64,000 bases of DNA from Planctomycetota bacterium (GTDB lineage: Bacteria; Planctomycetota; Brocadiia; SM23-32; JAKLEA01): the NCBI GenBank assembly GCA_022711755.1, contig JAKLEA010000023.1:1-64000 (forward strand). The letters run 5' to 3'. Below, in pieces: positions 8,681 through 16,691 of this stretch. Both the position numbers and the translations under genes were made by a program. Numbering within the stretch: position 1 is the stretch's first letter; every line of letters starts with the position of its first letter. The notes beneath the pieces were generated by a model, which made no database searches, had not been told where the DNA came from, and worked only from the letters and a program-made list of their open reading frames with translations.

Positions 8681-9601
8681 CTATTTTTGCGACGCCTTGC
8701 CCGGGCGCCTGGCGCAGCGGAAGCCGATCGCGTCCAGCGCAAAGCAGGCGTCCTGAAAGCCCGGCTCCTCCCCGACGCGCCGGGCTGAGCGGCACATCGC
8801 CGCGCTGGAGTTCCACGCGCCGCCGCGCAGGACGTACTTCTCCGACTCCTTCGCGCCAGTCGGGTTCTTTTCCGGGCTTACGGCGTAATACCCTTCGGAG
8901 TACATGTCGTTGCACCATTCTGCGACGTTTCCGCACATGTCGAACAGACCCCACGGATTCGGCTTTTTCTGAGCGACAGGCTGCGTCTGCCTGGAGGCGT
9001 TTTCCTCGAACCACGCGTGGACTTTCAGCATTTTCGCGTCGCGTCCGAAGTAATAGTCGTCTTTTGTCCCGGCCCGGCACGCGTACTCCCACTCGGCCTC
9101 GGTCGGCAGGCGATAGCCGTCGGCCGCGAAATTGCACTCGGCGGTCTCCTCGTTGTAGCAGGGAGTCAGCCCCTCGGCGGCGGAACGCTTGTTGCAGTAA
9201 AGCGCGGCATTGGCCCAACTGACCTGTTCCACAGGGCGTTGCGGGGCCTTGAAGTGGGACGGGTTGCCGAGTATGAACCTGCCGTACGCTTCCTGCGTCA
9301 TCTCGCAGCGATCCAGCAGAAACTCGTCAATCCACACCTTGTGAACCGGCTTCTCATCCGGTTCCCCGTTTTCGCTGCCCATCTCGAACCATCCACCGGG
9401 AATCCGGACCATCTCGACTCCGGACTTTGTCGTCACGGCTTCCCCGGATTGCGGCGACGCCTGAGGCGCCTGAGCCGTCGCCGGGATTGGCGCGGGCGAT
9501 GACGCTGCGGGGGGGGGCGTTTGTCTCTTGCAGGAACACAGCGCGAATGCCGCGCACACTGCCAGCGCCGGAGTCAGTATTCGGCTTCTCACGGTTGTCA
9601 C
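8681..9601 (-). CDS. FGE-like (SUMF1-fold) lipoprotein without catalytic cysteines
   Basis: I chose GTG 9601 because its GTGA overlaps the stop of the upstream propeller gene and it opens a lipoprotein-like leader (ILTPALAVCAAFALCSC). A Pro/Ala-rich linker follows, then the formylglycine-generating-enzyme fold: VRIPGGWFEMGS, RPVEQVSWANAALYCNK, YRLPTEAEWEYACRAG, NPWGLFDMCGNVAEWC, VLRGGAWNSS and IGFRCARR. True FGE needs two cysteines in the segment after the RGGSW-like motif. Here only one Cys (MCRSARR) occupies that stretch, so sulfatase activation is unlikely. Such domains often act as binding or structural modules in envelope proteins. It is probably anchored in the membrane and co-expressed with the TolB-like protein. 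Confidence 0.85.
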   Translation of the reverse strand: MTTVRSRILTPALAVCAAFALCSCKRQTPPPAASSPAPIPATAQAPQASPQSGEAVTTKSGVEMVRIPGGWFEMGSENGEPDEKPVHKVWIDEFLLDRCEMTQEAYGRFILGNPSHFKAPQRPVEQVSWANAALYCNKRSAAEGLTPCYNEETAECNFAADGYRLPTEAEWEYACRAGTKDDYYFGRDAKMLKVHAWFEENASRQTQPVAQKKPNPWGLFDMCGNVAEWCNDMYSEGYYAVSPEKNPTGAKESEKYVLRGGAWNSSAAMCRSARRVGEEPGFQDACFALDAIGFRCARRPGKASQK

Positions 9602-10650
9602 TTCCCTTCCGTCCCGGTCGGAACCCAGTCCGGCTCCTTGTTGCAGCAACCGTCGGTCGTAAGCTGGACGCACTCCCTCTTGCCCGCCACTTTCGCGGCG
9701 TAGATGTTCCAGCCCTCCGCCTTGATGCCGACAATCTCCGGCGCGAAACCAAGCTGCTTCTTGCTCGATCCCCGGCTGAAGACGATGTAATTGCCGTCCG
9801 GCGACCAGTCAATGTGATATATCTTGTTCGGCTTCAGGCTGGAGACGACCTTGTGCTCATTCGTCAAATCCGGCTTGCCGTCCTTGAACTCGATGTCGCC
9901 GACGTAGAGGTCCCAGTCGCTTCCGCCCCAGGCGATTTTCTTTCCGTCCGGGCTGAAGTCCGGCCTGCACCCGTGCGTCTCCATGTCGTAGACGCCCGTG
10001 CCTCCGACCTCGATTATCAGTATCGCGTGCTTGAAACCCATTCCGCCGTGCACCGTGCTGACGATCCATTTCCCGTCCGGCGACCAGCAGGGATTGTAGA
10101 GGTGCTCGATCTTGTCGTTCGGGTGCGCCGTTTTCTTCCCGGTCGCAAGGTCGTAAAAATAAATGCCCTTCGTGGCGTAGTCGTTATAACAGAATTCCTC
10201 AAACTCGCCCTTCAGGTAGCCTATTGTCTTGCCGTCCGGGCTCCAGAACGCCTCCCGGGCGTTCTTCTCGACGAGCGTCCGCCCTGAGCCGTCGGCATTC
10301 ATATAGTAGACGTTGCGCACGAGTTTTCCCGCTTCGTCCTTGTCATCCGCGCAGAAGGTAATCTTCGTCCCGTCCGGCGAGGCGTGCGGATAAAGCTCGT
10401 TCGAGTTTTTCGTGTTGGTCAGGTTGACGGGGTTGGAGCCGTCCGGCCCGACCATGCACAGCTCCCAGTTGTCGCCTCTCCAGGTTTCGTAGACGACTTT
10501 CCAGGGGAGCTTTGCAAATTCGGCCTTGACCGCCGCATCCGCCGCTTGGGCAACGTCCGTAACCGGTTCTTCCGCCGCGCGCGCAACGCGGGACAATATG
10601 CCGACGGCCAACATCAGAAGGATTAACGCCGCAATTCGTTTCATGCTCAT
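9598..10650 (-). CDS. Periplasmic TolB-like (PD40) beta-propeller protein
   Basis: ATG 10650 is preferred because AGCAGGGG lies 7 bases upstream and it begins a clear signal peptide (MSMKRIAALILLMLAVG, cleavage near ARAAEE). The rest is a six-bladed propeller of the WD40-like PD40 kind with repeated SPDG motifs: ASPDGTKITF, WSPDGKTIGY, WSPDGKWIVS, FSPDGKKIAW and WSPDGNYIVF. TolB-like proteins of this sort bind partners in the periplasm; no enzyme motif is visible. Its stop overlaps the start of the FGE-like lipoprotein (GTGA), so the two are probably made and may act together. A good promoter candidate lies at 10758-10786. Confidence 0.85.
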   Translation of the reverse strand: MSMKRIAALILLMLAVGILSRVARAAEEPVTDVAQAADAAVKAEFAKLPWKVVYETWRGDNWELCMVGPDGSNPVNLTNTKNSNELYPHASPDGTKITFCADDKDEAGKLVRNVYYMNADGSGRTLVEKNAREAFWSPDGKTIGYLKGEFEEFCYNDYATKGIYFYDLATGKKTAHPNDKIEHLYNPCWSPDGKWIVSTVHGGMGFKHAILIIEVGGTGVYDMETHGCRPDFSPDGKKIAWGGSDWDLYVGDIEFKDGKPDLTNEHKVVSSLKPNKIYHIDWSPDGNYIVFSRGSSKKQLGFAPEIVGIKAEGWNIYAAKVAGKRECVQLTTDGCCNKEPDWVPTGTEGK

Positions 10651-10757
10651 GAAAAAACCCCTGCTCATGGCGGCGATGCCGGAAGGATGCCGGTCGTCGC
10701 AATTACAATCCAGTGATGCCGCGCGAATACGCTCGCGCAAACAGCGTCCTGCACATG

Positions 10758-10786
10758 AATCTAGCACGAACACGTCCATTCGGCAA
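10758..10786 (-). promoter_or_regulatory. Sigma70-type promoter for the 9598-10650 gene
   Basis: On the minus strand TTGCCG (10781-10786) and TAGATT (10758-10763) are separated by exactly 17 bases, about 110 bases before the ATG at 10650. It is one half of a divergent pair with the promoter at 10808-10836. Confidence 0.45.
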
Positions 10787-10807
10787 CACGCGGAAGGTCA
10801 AGCTGCC

Positions 10808-10836
10808 TTGCCTCGCGCTACATATCCTGATAGAAT
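10808..10836 (+). promoter_or_regulatory. Sigma70-type promoter for the histidine kinase at 10928
   Basis: TTGCCT (10808-10813) and TAGAAT (10831-10836) are spaced by 17 bases, in an AT-richer patch of otherwise GC-rich DNA. They lie about 90 bases before the kinase start. Confidence 0.55.
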
Positions 10837-10927
10837 TTTATTGGCGAAGTAAAGCAAATCATCGGTTGTTCTCTACCGGCAGCGCGTCCGGTCGAGGCGA
10901 TGGAATCAACCGCAGGATGGATGAATC

Positions 10928-11968
10928 TTGAAGTTGATTGAAAAACTTTCCGAGCGTTCCAAACCTTTCATTGCGGCGACAAGCATCGCGACAGCGGCAA
11001 TCCTTTGGGTTATTGACACTGTGACAGGCTCGGAAATTTCTTTCTCCATATTCTATTTGATTCCAATTTCCATGATGGCATGGCTGAGTGGAAGGCGCAT
11101 GGCCATCATACTATCCTTGATTTGCGCGGCGCTGTGGGGAGCGGCGGACGTAATGGGCGGGCAGATATATTCTCACCCCCTAATAATCGTCTGGAACGCA
11201 ACCGTAAGACTGGGTTTTTTTATGGTCGTCAGCCACACGCTTGCCGCCCTTAAAACCGCCCAGGAGCGCAGGGAGGAGCTTGTCCATTGTATTGTTCATG
11301 ACCTGCGCTCGCCTCTTTCAAACGTCATCATGGGGATTCAGTCAATCCAGGGAACCGCCGGCGAGGCATTGGGCAAGGCTCAAAAAGAGTATCTGGATAT
11401 CTGCGCGGCTTCATCAGACAGGATGCTCACCCTGATCAATTCCATGCTGGACGCGGCGTCGCTGGAAAGCGGTAAAATGCCCATTCAGCCGACGGAATTC
11501 AGCGTCAGGGAAGTGGTGGAGGAATCCGTCAGGCAGGTCTCTTTATGGGCGGGAAGGGGAAAAGTCGGCATTAAATACGAGGTTGAGCCGGAGGCGCTGA
11601 CGGCGTTCGCCGACCGCGATCTTACCACGCGGGTAATAATCAACCTGCTGAGCAATGCGATCAAGTTCAGCAAGCGGGATACGATGATAACCGTGTGCGC
11701 GGCGCAATCAGAAGACAACATGGTTATCGTCAGTGTTATTGACCAAGGTTACGGCATTCCCGAAGAATGGGTTGATAAGGTATTCGACAAGTTTGTCCAG
11801 GTTGACGCGCGCCGGGCCGGCAGCAGCGTAGGGAGCGGTTTGGGGCTTGCCTTCTGCCGCAAGGCGGTCGAGGCCCAGGGGGGAAGCATCTCCCTGCAAA
11901 GCGAGGTCAACAAGGGAACCTCCATAACCTTCCGACTTCCGCGGCAATCCCGGAATACCAACGGATAG
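10928..11968 (+). CDS. Orphan membrane histidine kinase (HisKA + HATPase)
   Basis: The start is TTG 10928, with AGGATGGA about 8 bases upstream; no in-frame ATG fits better. The first 105 residues hold four hydrophobic segments (about 14-31, 38-54, 58-75 and 86-107), a small MASE-like membrane sensor. The phosphoacceptor is H124 in VHDLRSPL. The N box (NLLSNAIKFS), G1 box (DQGYGIPEEW), F region (VFDKFVQ) and G2 box (GSGLGLAFCRKAVEAQGG) follow. The protein ends soon after the ATPase domain, and no receiver domain or neighbouring response regulator is present. Its partner is therefore elsewhere. It has its own promoter candidate and is transcribed away from the TolB-like gene. Confidence 0.93.
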   Translation: MKLIEKLSERSKPFIAATSIATAAILWVIDTVTGSEISFSIFYLIPISMMAWLSGRRMAIILSLICAALWGAADVMGGQIYSHPLIIVWNATVRLGFFMVVSHTLAALKTAQERREELVHCIVHDLRSPLSNVIMGIQSIQGTAGEALGKAQKEYLDICAASSDRMLTLINSMLDAASLESGKMPIQPTEFSVREVVEESVRQVSLWAGRGKVGIKYEVEPEALTAFADRDLTTRVIINLLSNAIKFSKRDTMITVCAAQSEDNMVIVSVIDQGYGIPEEWVDKVFDKFVQVDARRAGSSVGSGLGLAFCRKAVEAQGGSISLQSEVNKGTSITFRLPRQSRNTNG

Positions 11969-12136
11969 CGGATTGGAACTTCAGCGCGACAGGCAATCAT
12001 CAAGTTGACGCCCTAGCCCGGGCAAATTACACTAAGCCGCGTGCGCAAAGCCATAGAGCGTACGCGAAAAAGGGCTAGGCGGGTCCGACGCTCCAGCGCT
12101 AACCTGTACGGGAAAGGAAGTACGGATTCGGTCCGC

Positions 12137-12155
12137 GTGGGTTCGGAGAACCCAC
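12137..12155. repeat. Short perfect hairpin in an intergenic gap
   Basis: GTGGGTT and AACCCAC form a 7-bp stem with a 5-base loop in the gap 11969-12225 between the kinase and the GT2 gene. No T-run follows on either side, so it is not a standard terminator. It resembles dispersed GGGTTC-type palindromes. Nothing else in the gap looks functional. Confidence 0.5.
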
Positions 12156-12225
12156 CCTACCTGTTGGTTAAGCCGCGCTCGCATTGCGACTTCGCATTCA
12201 CAAATAAAGGGTCCTGAGAAACATA

Positions 12226-13230
12226 ATGTCCGGGACTGAACATCCGCACAGCAATCGCCCCCTCCTCTCCGTCGTCGTGCCCGTCTACAACGAAGAGGAG
12301 ACCATCGCCGCCTTCTGGACGGAGCTTTGCCCCGTTCTGGAAGGGCTTGGAGAGCCGTATGAGGCGATCTTTGTTGACGACGGCAGCGCGGACAGGACGC
12401 CGGAGCTGCTCGACCGCATATTCAACGAATGCCGCCACGCAAAGGTCATACGCCTGTCGCGCAATTTCGGCCACCAGTGCGCAATCACCGCCGGGCTGGA
12501 GGCCTCCCGGGGCCGCGCCGTGGTGACGATGGACTCCGATCTTCAGGACCCCCCCTCCCTGATTCCTGAAATGCTCAGCCATTGGAAGTCTGGCGAGCAG
12601 GTCGTCGTCGCCGTCCGGACGGGCCGGGAGGATACGAAGCTGCGCCGCGCGCTCTTCTGGGGCTTCTATCGCGCGATGGGTTTCCTGAGCGATTTCCCAA
12701 TAATCAGCGAGGCCGGGATATTCAGCCTGCTTGACCGCGCGGCGGCCGATGAGCTGACATCCATGCAGGAGCGCAACCGCTTCCTGCCGGGGATGAGAAG
12801 CTGGGTCGGCTTCAAGCATGGAACGGTGACTTACAAGCGCGGCAGGCGCGCCGCCGGAAACCCAAAGCAGAATATAAGGCGTCTCTTCGCGTATGCGTTC
12901 AACGCCATATTCGGGTTCAGCTACAAGCCGCTGCGACTCATCGGGCTGGCGGGCCTGTTCATCAGTTCGTTCAGTTTCCTCTGGGCGGCCGTTCTGACAA
13001 TTTCATGGTTTCTCGGATACGACCCGTTTAAAGGTTTTTCGACGATCAGCGTCGGCATACTTTTCCTGGGCGGGGTTCAGCTTATCGCCATCGGCGTGCT
13101 GGGGGAGTACATCGCCCGCATCTATGACGAGGTCAAGCGCCGCCCGCTCTACGTCGCCGCGCGGACGTTCGACCACTCCGCCGAAGGCCCCCCCCCGCTT
13201 GACGCGGCCAGGAAGCAGCCCGATGCCTGA
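12226..13230 (+). CDS. Family 2 glycosyltransferase, polyprenyl-phosphate sugar type (GtrB/ArnC/CsbB-like)
   Basis: The N-terminal half is a GT-A domain: SVVVPVYNEEETI at residues 12-24, FVDDGSADRT, RLSRNFGHQCAITAGLEASRG, and the DxD-like metal motif MDSDLQDPPSLIPEM near residue 105. The C-terminal half has two transmembrane helices (about 233-262 and 266-295) separated by the usual FSTISVGILFLGGVQL region, ending in GEYIARIYDEVKRRP. This architecture belongs to enzymes that load glucose, mannose or aminoarabinose onto polyprenyl phosphate at the cytoplasmic membrane. The sugar is unknown. The coding region overlaps the next glycosyltransferase by 8 bases, so the two form a small operon for surface glycan synthesis. 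Confidence 0.93.
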   Translation: MSGTEHPHSNRPLLSVVVPVYNEEETIAAFWTELCPVLEGLGEPYEAIFVDDGSADRTPELLDRIFNECRHAKVIRLSRNFGHQCAITAGLEASRGRAVVTMDSDLQDPPSLIPEMLSHWKSGEQVVVAVRTGREDTKLRRALFWGFYRAMGFLSDFPIISEAGIFSLLDRAAADELTSMQERNRFLPGMRSWVGFKHGTVTYKRGRRAAGNPKQNIRRLFAYAFNAIFGFSYKPLRLIGLAGLFISSFSFLWAAVLTISWFLGYDPFKGFSTISVGILFLGGVQLIAIGVLGEYIARIYDEVKRRPLYVAARTFDHSAEGPPPLDAARKQPDA

Positions 13231-14377
13231 CTCGCGCAACACCCCCCCTTCAGTCCTGCACATTGACACCGAGATGACCTGGCGCGGGGGCGAGCAGCAG
13301 ATGCTGTACCTCGCCTCCGGCCTGGCCGCGCGGGGATGGCGCTCCGAGGCCGCCTGCCGCCCGGGTTCAGCCGCGCTGGAGCGATGCGCCGCCGCCGGGA
13401 TCGCCGCGCATAAGGTTCAGATGCGCGGGGAGTGGGACCTTCCCGCCGCCCGCAAAATCGCGACGATAGCCTCGGGAAAGCATTTCGACATCCTCCACGC
13501 GCACACCGCCCACGCAGTCGTCCTCGGCGGGATGGCGGCCCGGATGGCCAGGCCGCGCCCGCTGACCGTCGCCCACAGGCGCATTGATTACAGCATACAC
13601 AAGCTCCCCCTGCGCCTGAGCCTTCTGAAATACCTGCACTGCGCGGACCACTTCATCGCCGTCAGCGGCGCAGTCAAGCGCGTGATGATCAGCGACGGCG
13701 TCCCAGAGGAAAGAATTTCCGTCGTCCACAGCTCCACCGACCCGTCCCGCTTCACGCCGGACAAGGTGAAGCCCGATCCCGCCCTTCGAGCCGCTCTCGG
13801 CATTCCACCCGCCGTCCCCGTGGTGGGCAACGTCGGGTACCTCGTCAGCCACAAGGCGCAGAATTTCCTGCTGGACGCGTTCGCGGTGGCGCTGAGGCAG
13901 GTTCCGGACGCGCATCTGCTTATAATCGGCGAGGGCAACCTGCGCGCCGACCTTGTGGCGCAGGCGCGGCGCCTCGGCATCGCCGACCGCGTCCATCTGC
14001 CCGGTTTCCGCAAGGACGTTCCGCAACTGCTGGGGCTGATGGACGTCTTCGCGCTGTCGTCCTGGGCGGAAGGAACGCCGGGCACGCTCTGCGAGGCCGC
14101 ATGCGCCCGCGTCCCGATCGTCACGACGGACGCCGGCGGAATTCCGGAACTCATACGCGACGGGCAGAACGGCATCATGGTCCCATGCCGAGATTCCGCA
14201 TCGCTGGCGCGGGGGATAACGACGCTGCTGACGAATCGCACGCTGGCGGCGAAATACGCGGAGGAGTCATATAGAACCGTGACGGAGGATTTCTGCGCGG
14301 AAAAACTGGTGGAGAAAACGGTGGCCGTTTATAAAAGACTTCTCGGCGACGCCGCTTATGGCGTTGCTGAGGCATGA
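13223..14377 (+). CDS. Family 4 (GT-B) glycosyltransferase
   Basis: I chose ATG 13223, which overlaps the GT2 stop and starts just before VLHIDTEMTWRGGEQQMLYLA, the normal opening of this family. The acceptor-side motif HAHTAHAV and the donor-side motifs VVGNVGYLVSHKAQNFLLDAF, HLLIIGEGNLR and EGTPGTLCEAACARVPIVTTDAGGIPELI (the EX7E-type motif) identify a GT4 enzyme that transfers a sugar from a nucleotide donor. It is likely cytoplasmic and membrane-associated, working on a lipid-linked glycan together with the preceding GT2 protein. Its 3' end overlaps the convergent ABC ATPase gene by 22 bases. Donor and acceptor cannot be predicted. Confidence 0.93.
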   Translation: MPDSRNTPPSVLHIDTEMTWRGGEQQMLYLASGLAARGWRSEAACRPGSAALERCAAAGIAAHKVQMRGEWDLPAARKIATIASGKHFDILHAHTAHAVVLGGMAARMARPRPLTVAHRRIDYSIHKLPLRLSLLKYLHCADHFIAVSGAVKRVMISDGVPEERISVVHSSTDPSRFTPDKVKPDPALRAALGIPPAVPVVGNVGYLVSHKAQNFLLDAFAVALRQVPDAHLLIIGEGNLRADLVAQARRLGIADRVHLPGFRKDVPQLLGLMDVFALSSWAEGTPGTLCEAACARVPIVTTDAGGIPELIRDGQNGIMVPCRDSASLARGITTLLTNRTLAAKYAEESYRTVTEDFCAEKLVEKTVAVYKRLLGDAAYGVAEA

Positions 14378-15909
14378 ACAGCCGTCTGGCCGACAAGCGC
14401 AGCGTAGCCCATGACCTCTTCCTCATTCGTTCGGGCGCTTTCCAGTTCCGCGACAAGCCGCCCGCGCCGCATCACAAGTATGCGGTCGGTAATACCGAGC
14501 AGTTCCGGCAGTTCGCTCGACACCACAAGAATAGCCCTTCCCTCTTCCGCAAGGCGCTCCATAAGTTTGTAGATTTCAACCTTCGCCCCGACGTCAATCC
14601 CGCGCGTCGGCTCGTCCAGGATCAGGACCTTCGAGTCGCAGCACAGCCACTTGGCCAGCACCACCTTCTGCTGGTTCCCGCCGCTGAGGGAGCGCGCCGG
14701 GTCCCTCGGTCCGCGGCAGCGCACGGAGAGATCGTTGATCAGCGCCTTCGCCGTCCGCGCCTGCCGTCCGCGCCGCATGACCACTCCGCCCGCTGTCATC
14801 GCCGGCACGTTCGCGGCCGTGATGTTCGCAATCAGCGAGAGCGGCAGGAAAAGCCCCGTCCGCTTGCGGTCCTCCGTCGCCAGCCCGATGCCCATCCGTA
14901 TCGCGTCGCGCGGGCTGCGCGGTCGTATCTCCCCCCCCTCCAGGAGCATCCGCCCCCCGGTCGCCGGCCTTGCCCCGAAGATCGTCTCCGCCACCTCCGT
15001 CCGCCCCGCCCCGACAAGCCCGGAGATGCCGACTATTTCGCCGGAGCGGACCTCGAAGCTAACGCCCTCGAACCCTCCTTCCGACGAAAGACTCTCGACC
15101 TTCAGCATGGGCCTTCCGGCGGCGCGCTTCTTCTCCGGATAGAAATCCTCCAGATCGCGCCCGACCATCTGCCTGACCAGGTTTGCCTCGTTTGTCTCGG
15201 ACACGGCGGAATGGAAAACCTTGCGCCCGTCGCGCAGCACCGTCACCTCGTCGGCGACGCAGAATATCTCCTCGATGCGATGGGAAATATAAAGTATTGA
15301 CACGTTCTTCCGCTTTAGTTCGATCACGGTTCTGAGCAGGTCCTCCACCTCCCCCCCTGAGAGCGAGGACGTCGGCTCGTCCATGATAAGCACCTTGCCG
15401 CCGCGCGCGATCGCCTTAAGGATTTCAACCAGTTGAGCCTGCGCGACGCTGAGGTTGCTGATTTTTTCCGACGTGTCGAAACGGAACCCGTGTTCCTCGG
15501 CCAGGCGACGCGACTCCTCGAACACGCGCTTCCTGTCGAGAATCGGCAGCGGGGGAATCAGCAGCGGCTCCCGTCCGAGAAAAAGGTTTTCCGCTGCGGT
15601 GAGGTGCGGCGCGAGATTAAGCTCCTGATGGATCATCACTATGCCCGCATGAAGCGCCTGGATCGGCTTCTTCATGCGGATTTCGCGCCCTTCGAGCATT
15701 ATCCGCCCGGCGTCCTGCTGATACGCGCCGGCCAGGATTTTCATAAGCGTTGACTTGCCGGCCCCGTTCTCCCCGATTATCGCGTGGACCGTTCCCCGTC
15801 GCAACTCCACGTCAACCCCGTGCAACACCTCGACCCCGCCGAAACTTTTATGAATGCCCCGCGCTTCAAGGACGACGGGGCGCGGGCGATCCTGTTCGAT
15901 ATCCGCCAT
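14356..15909 (-). CDS. Two-domain sugar-type ABC ATPase (RbsA/MglA/XylG-like), orphan
   Basis: Two ABC domains lie in tandem. The first has Walker A GENGAGKST (about residues 46-54), the family-typical LSVAQAQLVEILKAI signature and Walker B VLIMDEPTSSL. The second has the degenerate Walker A normal for this family (SGLVGAGRTE), signature LSGGNQQKVVLAKWL and VLILDEPTRGIDVGAK. RbsA-like ATPases energise uptake of ribose, galactose, xylose or nucleosides with a permease and a binding protein, but neither is encoded nearby. Instead the gene lies 17 bases after the small membrane protein of the floA operon. Either the permease is elsewhere or the ATPase serves another complex. Confidence 0.93.
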   Translation of the reverse strand: MADIEQDRPRPVVLEARGIHKSFGGVEVLHGVDVELRRGTVHAIIGENGAGKSTLMKILAGAYQQDAGRIMLEGREIRMKKPIQALHAGIVMIHQELNLAPHLTAAENLFLGREPLLIPPLPILDRKRVFEESRRLAEEHGFRFDTSEKISNLSVAQAQLVEILKAIARGGKVLIMDEPTSSLSGGEVEDLLRTVIELKRKNVSILYISHRIEEIFCVADEVTVLRDGRKVFHSAVSETNEANLVRQMVGRDLEDFYPEKKRAAGRPMLKVESLSSEGGFEGVSFEVRSGEIVGISGLVGAGRTEVAETIFGARPATGGRMLLEGGEIRPRSPRDAIRMGIGLATEDRKRTGLFLPLSLIANITAANVPAMTAGGVVMRRGRQARTAKALINDLSVRCRGPRDPARSLSGGNQQKVVLAKWLCCDSKVLILDEPTRGIDVGAKVEIYKLMERLAEEGRAILVVSSELPELLGITDRILVMRRGRLVAELESARTNEEEVMGYAALVGQTAVHASATP

Positions 15910-15926
15910 GCTCGTCGGATGGCCCC

Positions 15927-16652
15927 CTATAATCGCTCCGGCAATCCGCTATCTTCGCCGCGCATGGATTTCGGCGGGCCGAATATCTCGAAGAAGACAA
16001 TCGCCTTGCGAAGGTCCATGTGCCTGACGTCAATCTGAACCCTCGCCCGCTGTTTTGCGGTGTCGTACGAGAACAGCGCCTTGTCCGGCTTCGCAACGGC
16101 GACTTCCTTTGCGCCCCGGGGGGATCGCTTCTGTCTCGGCGCGGCGTCCGCGCGCGCGCCTGTCTGGACTTGCGATTGAGACGCCGCGCGGTTTCGCCCT
16201 CGCCTGGAACTCCTTGCCTCCGGCGCTTTCAACGGGCGTTGCGACACATCAGGGATAATCAATCCGGATTGTGTCATAAGCGGAGCCTGAGCCGCGACCG
16301 TCGCCGGCGCCCGTTGCTCGTAGGGATCCGCCGCAACAGAGGCCGGTTTTTCCATGACCACGTCCGGCTCGACAACCTCGAGCGAGCGCGTCTCCTGGAT
16401 CAACGGGCGGGGCGGCGGAGGCGGGGGCTGCTGCTGTTGCAAGGGTTTCTGCCCACCGCCCTGCTCCTCTCCGAGAAGCTGCTCAAGGAACTGGCGCACC
16501 TCCTCCGGCGAAGCCTTGTACTCCGGGCCGCGCGGCTGCCCTAATCCCCCCCCCATCTGCTTCTGCTGCTGCTCCTTCACCTGCCGGATGATGGACGAGA
16601 CCGTCCCGATTATGATTATCAGGAAGATAATGGCTGAGATCGCTCCGCCCAT
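15927..16652 (-). CDS. FloA-linked small membrane protein with a C-terminal EIFGPP motif
   Basis: The protein has 241 residues with one N-terminal membrane helix (AISAIIFLIIIIGTVSSII, residues 4-22), a Gln-rich stretch, a short acidic helix (SPEEVRQFLEQLLGEEQ), a run of Gln then Pro, and a long basic disordered middle. It ends with a conserved-looking segment, DLRKAIVFFEIFGPP followed by a basic tail. From memory, short hydrophobic tails of the form AIxxxEIxGPPxxxR occur at the end of other uncharacterised PVC-type proteins. The gene sits 39 bases after floA and 17 bases before the ABC ATPase, so a role in FloA membrane domains is plausible but inferred. The start has GGAG 8 bases upstream. 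No enzyme motif is present. Confidence 0.7.
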   Translation of the reverse strand: MGGAISAIIFLIIIIGTVSSIIRQVKEQQQKQMGGGLGQPRGPEYKASPEEVRQFLEQLLGEEQGGGQKPLQQQQPPPPPPRPLIQETRSLEVVEPDVVMEKPASVAADPYEQRAPATVAAQAPLMTQSGLIIPDVSQRPLKAPEARSSRRGRNRAASQSQVQTGARADAAPRQKRSPRGAKEVAVAKPDKALFSYDTAKQRARVQIDVRHMDLRKAIVFFEIFGPPKSMRGEDSGLPERL

Positions 16653-16691
16653 CGTCGCATCTCCGGTTTGATCGTTTGCTGCGGGGCCGGC

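Noticed and set aside
7698..8756. A 352-residue plus-strand frame
   Set aside because: Antisense to the intact histone-deacetylase-like gene, without motifs.
8681..9601. Annotation as sulfatase-activating formylglycine-generating enzyme
   Set aside because: The fold is present but the second catalytic cysteine is missing, and no sulfatase is nearby.
14374..15300. A 308-residue plus-strand frame
   Set aside because: Antisense to the conserved ABC ATPase; Arg/His/Pro-rich and without any recognisable motif.
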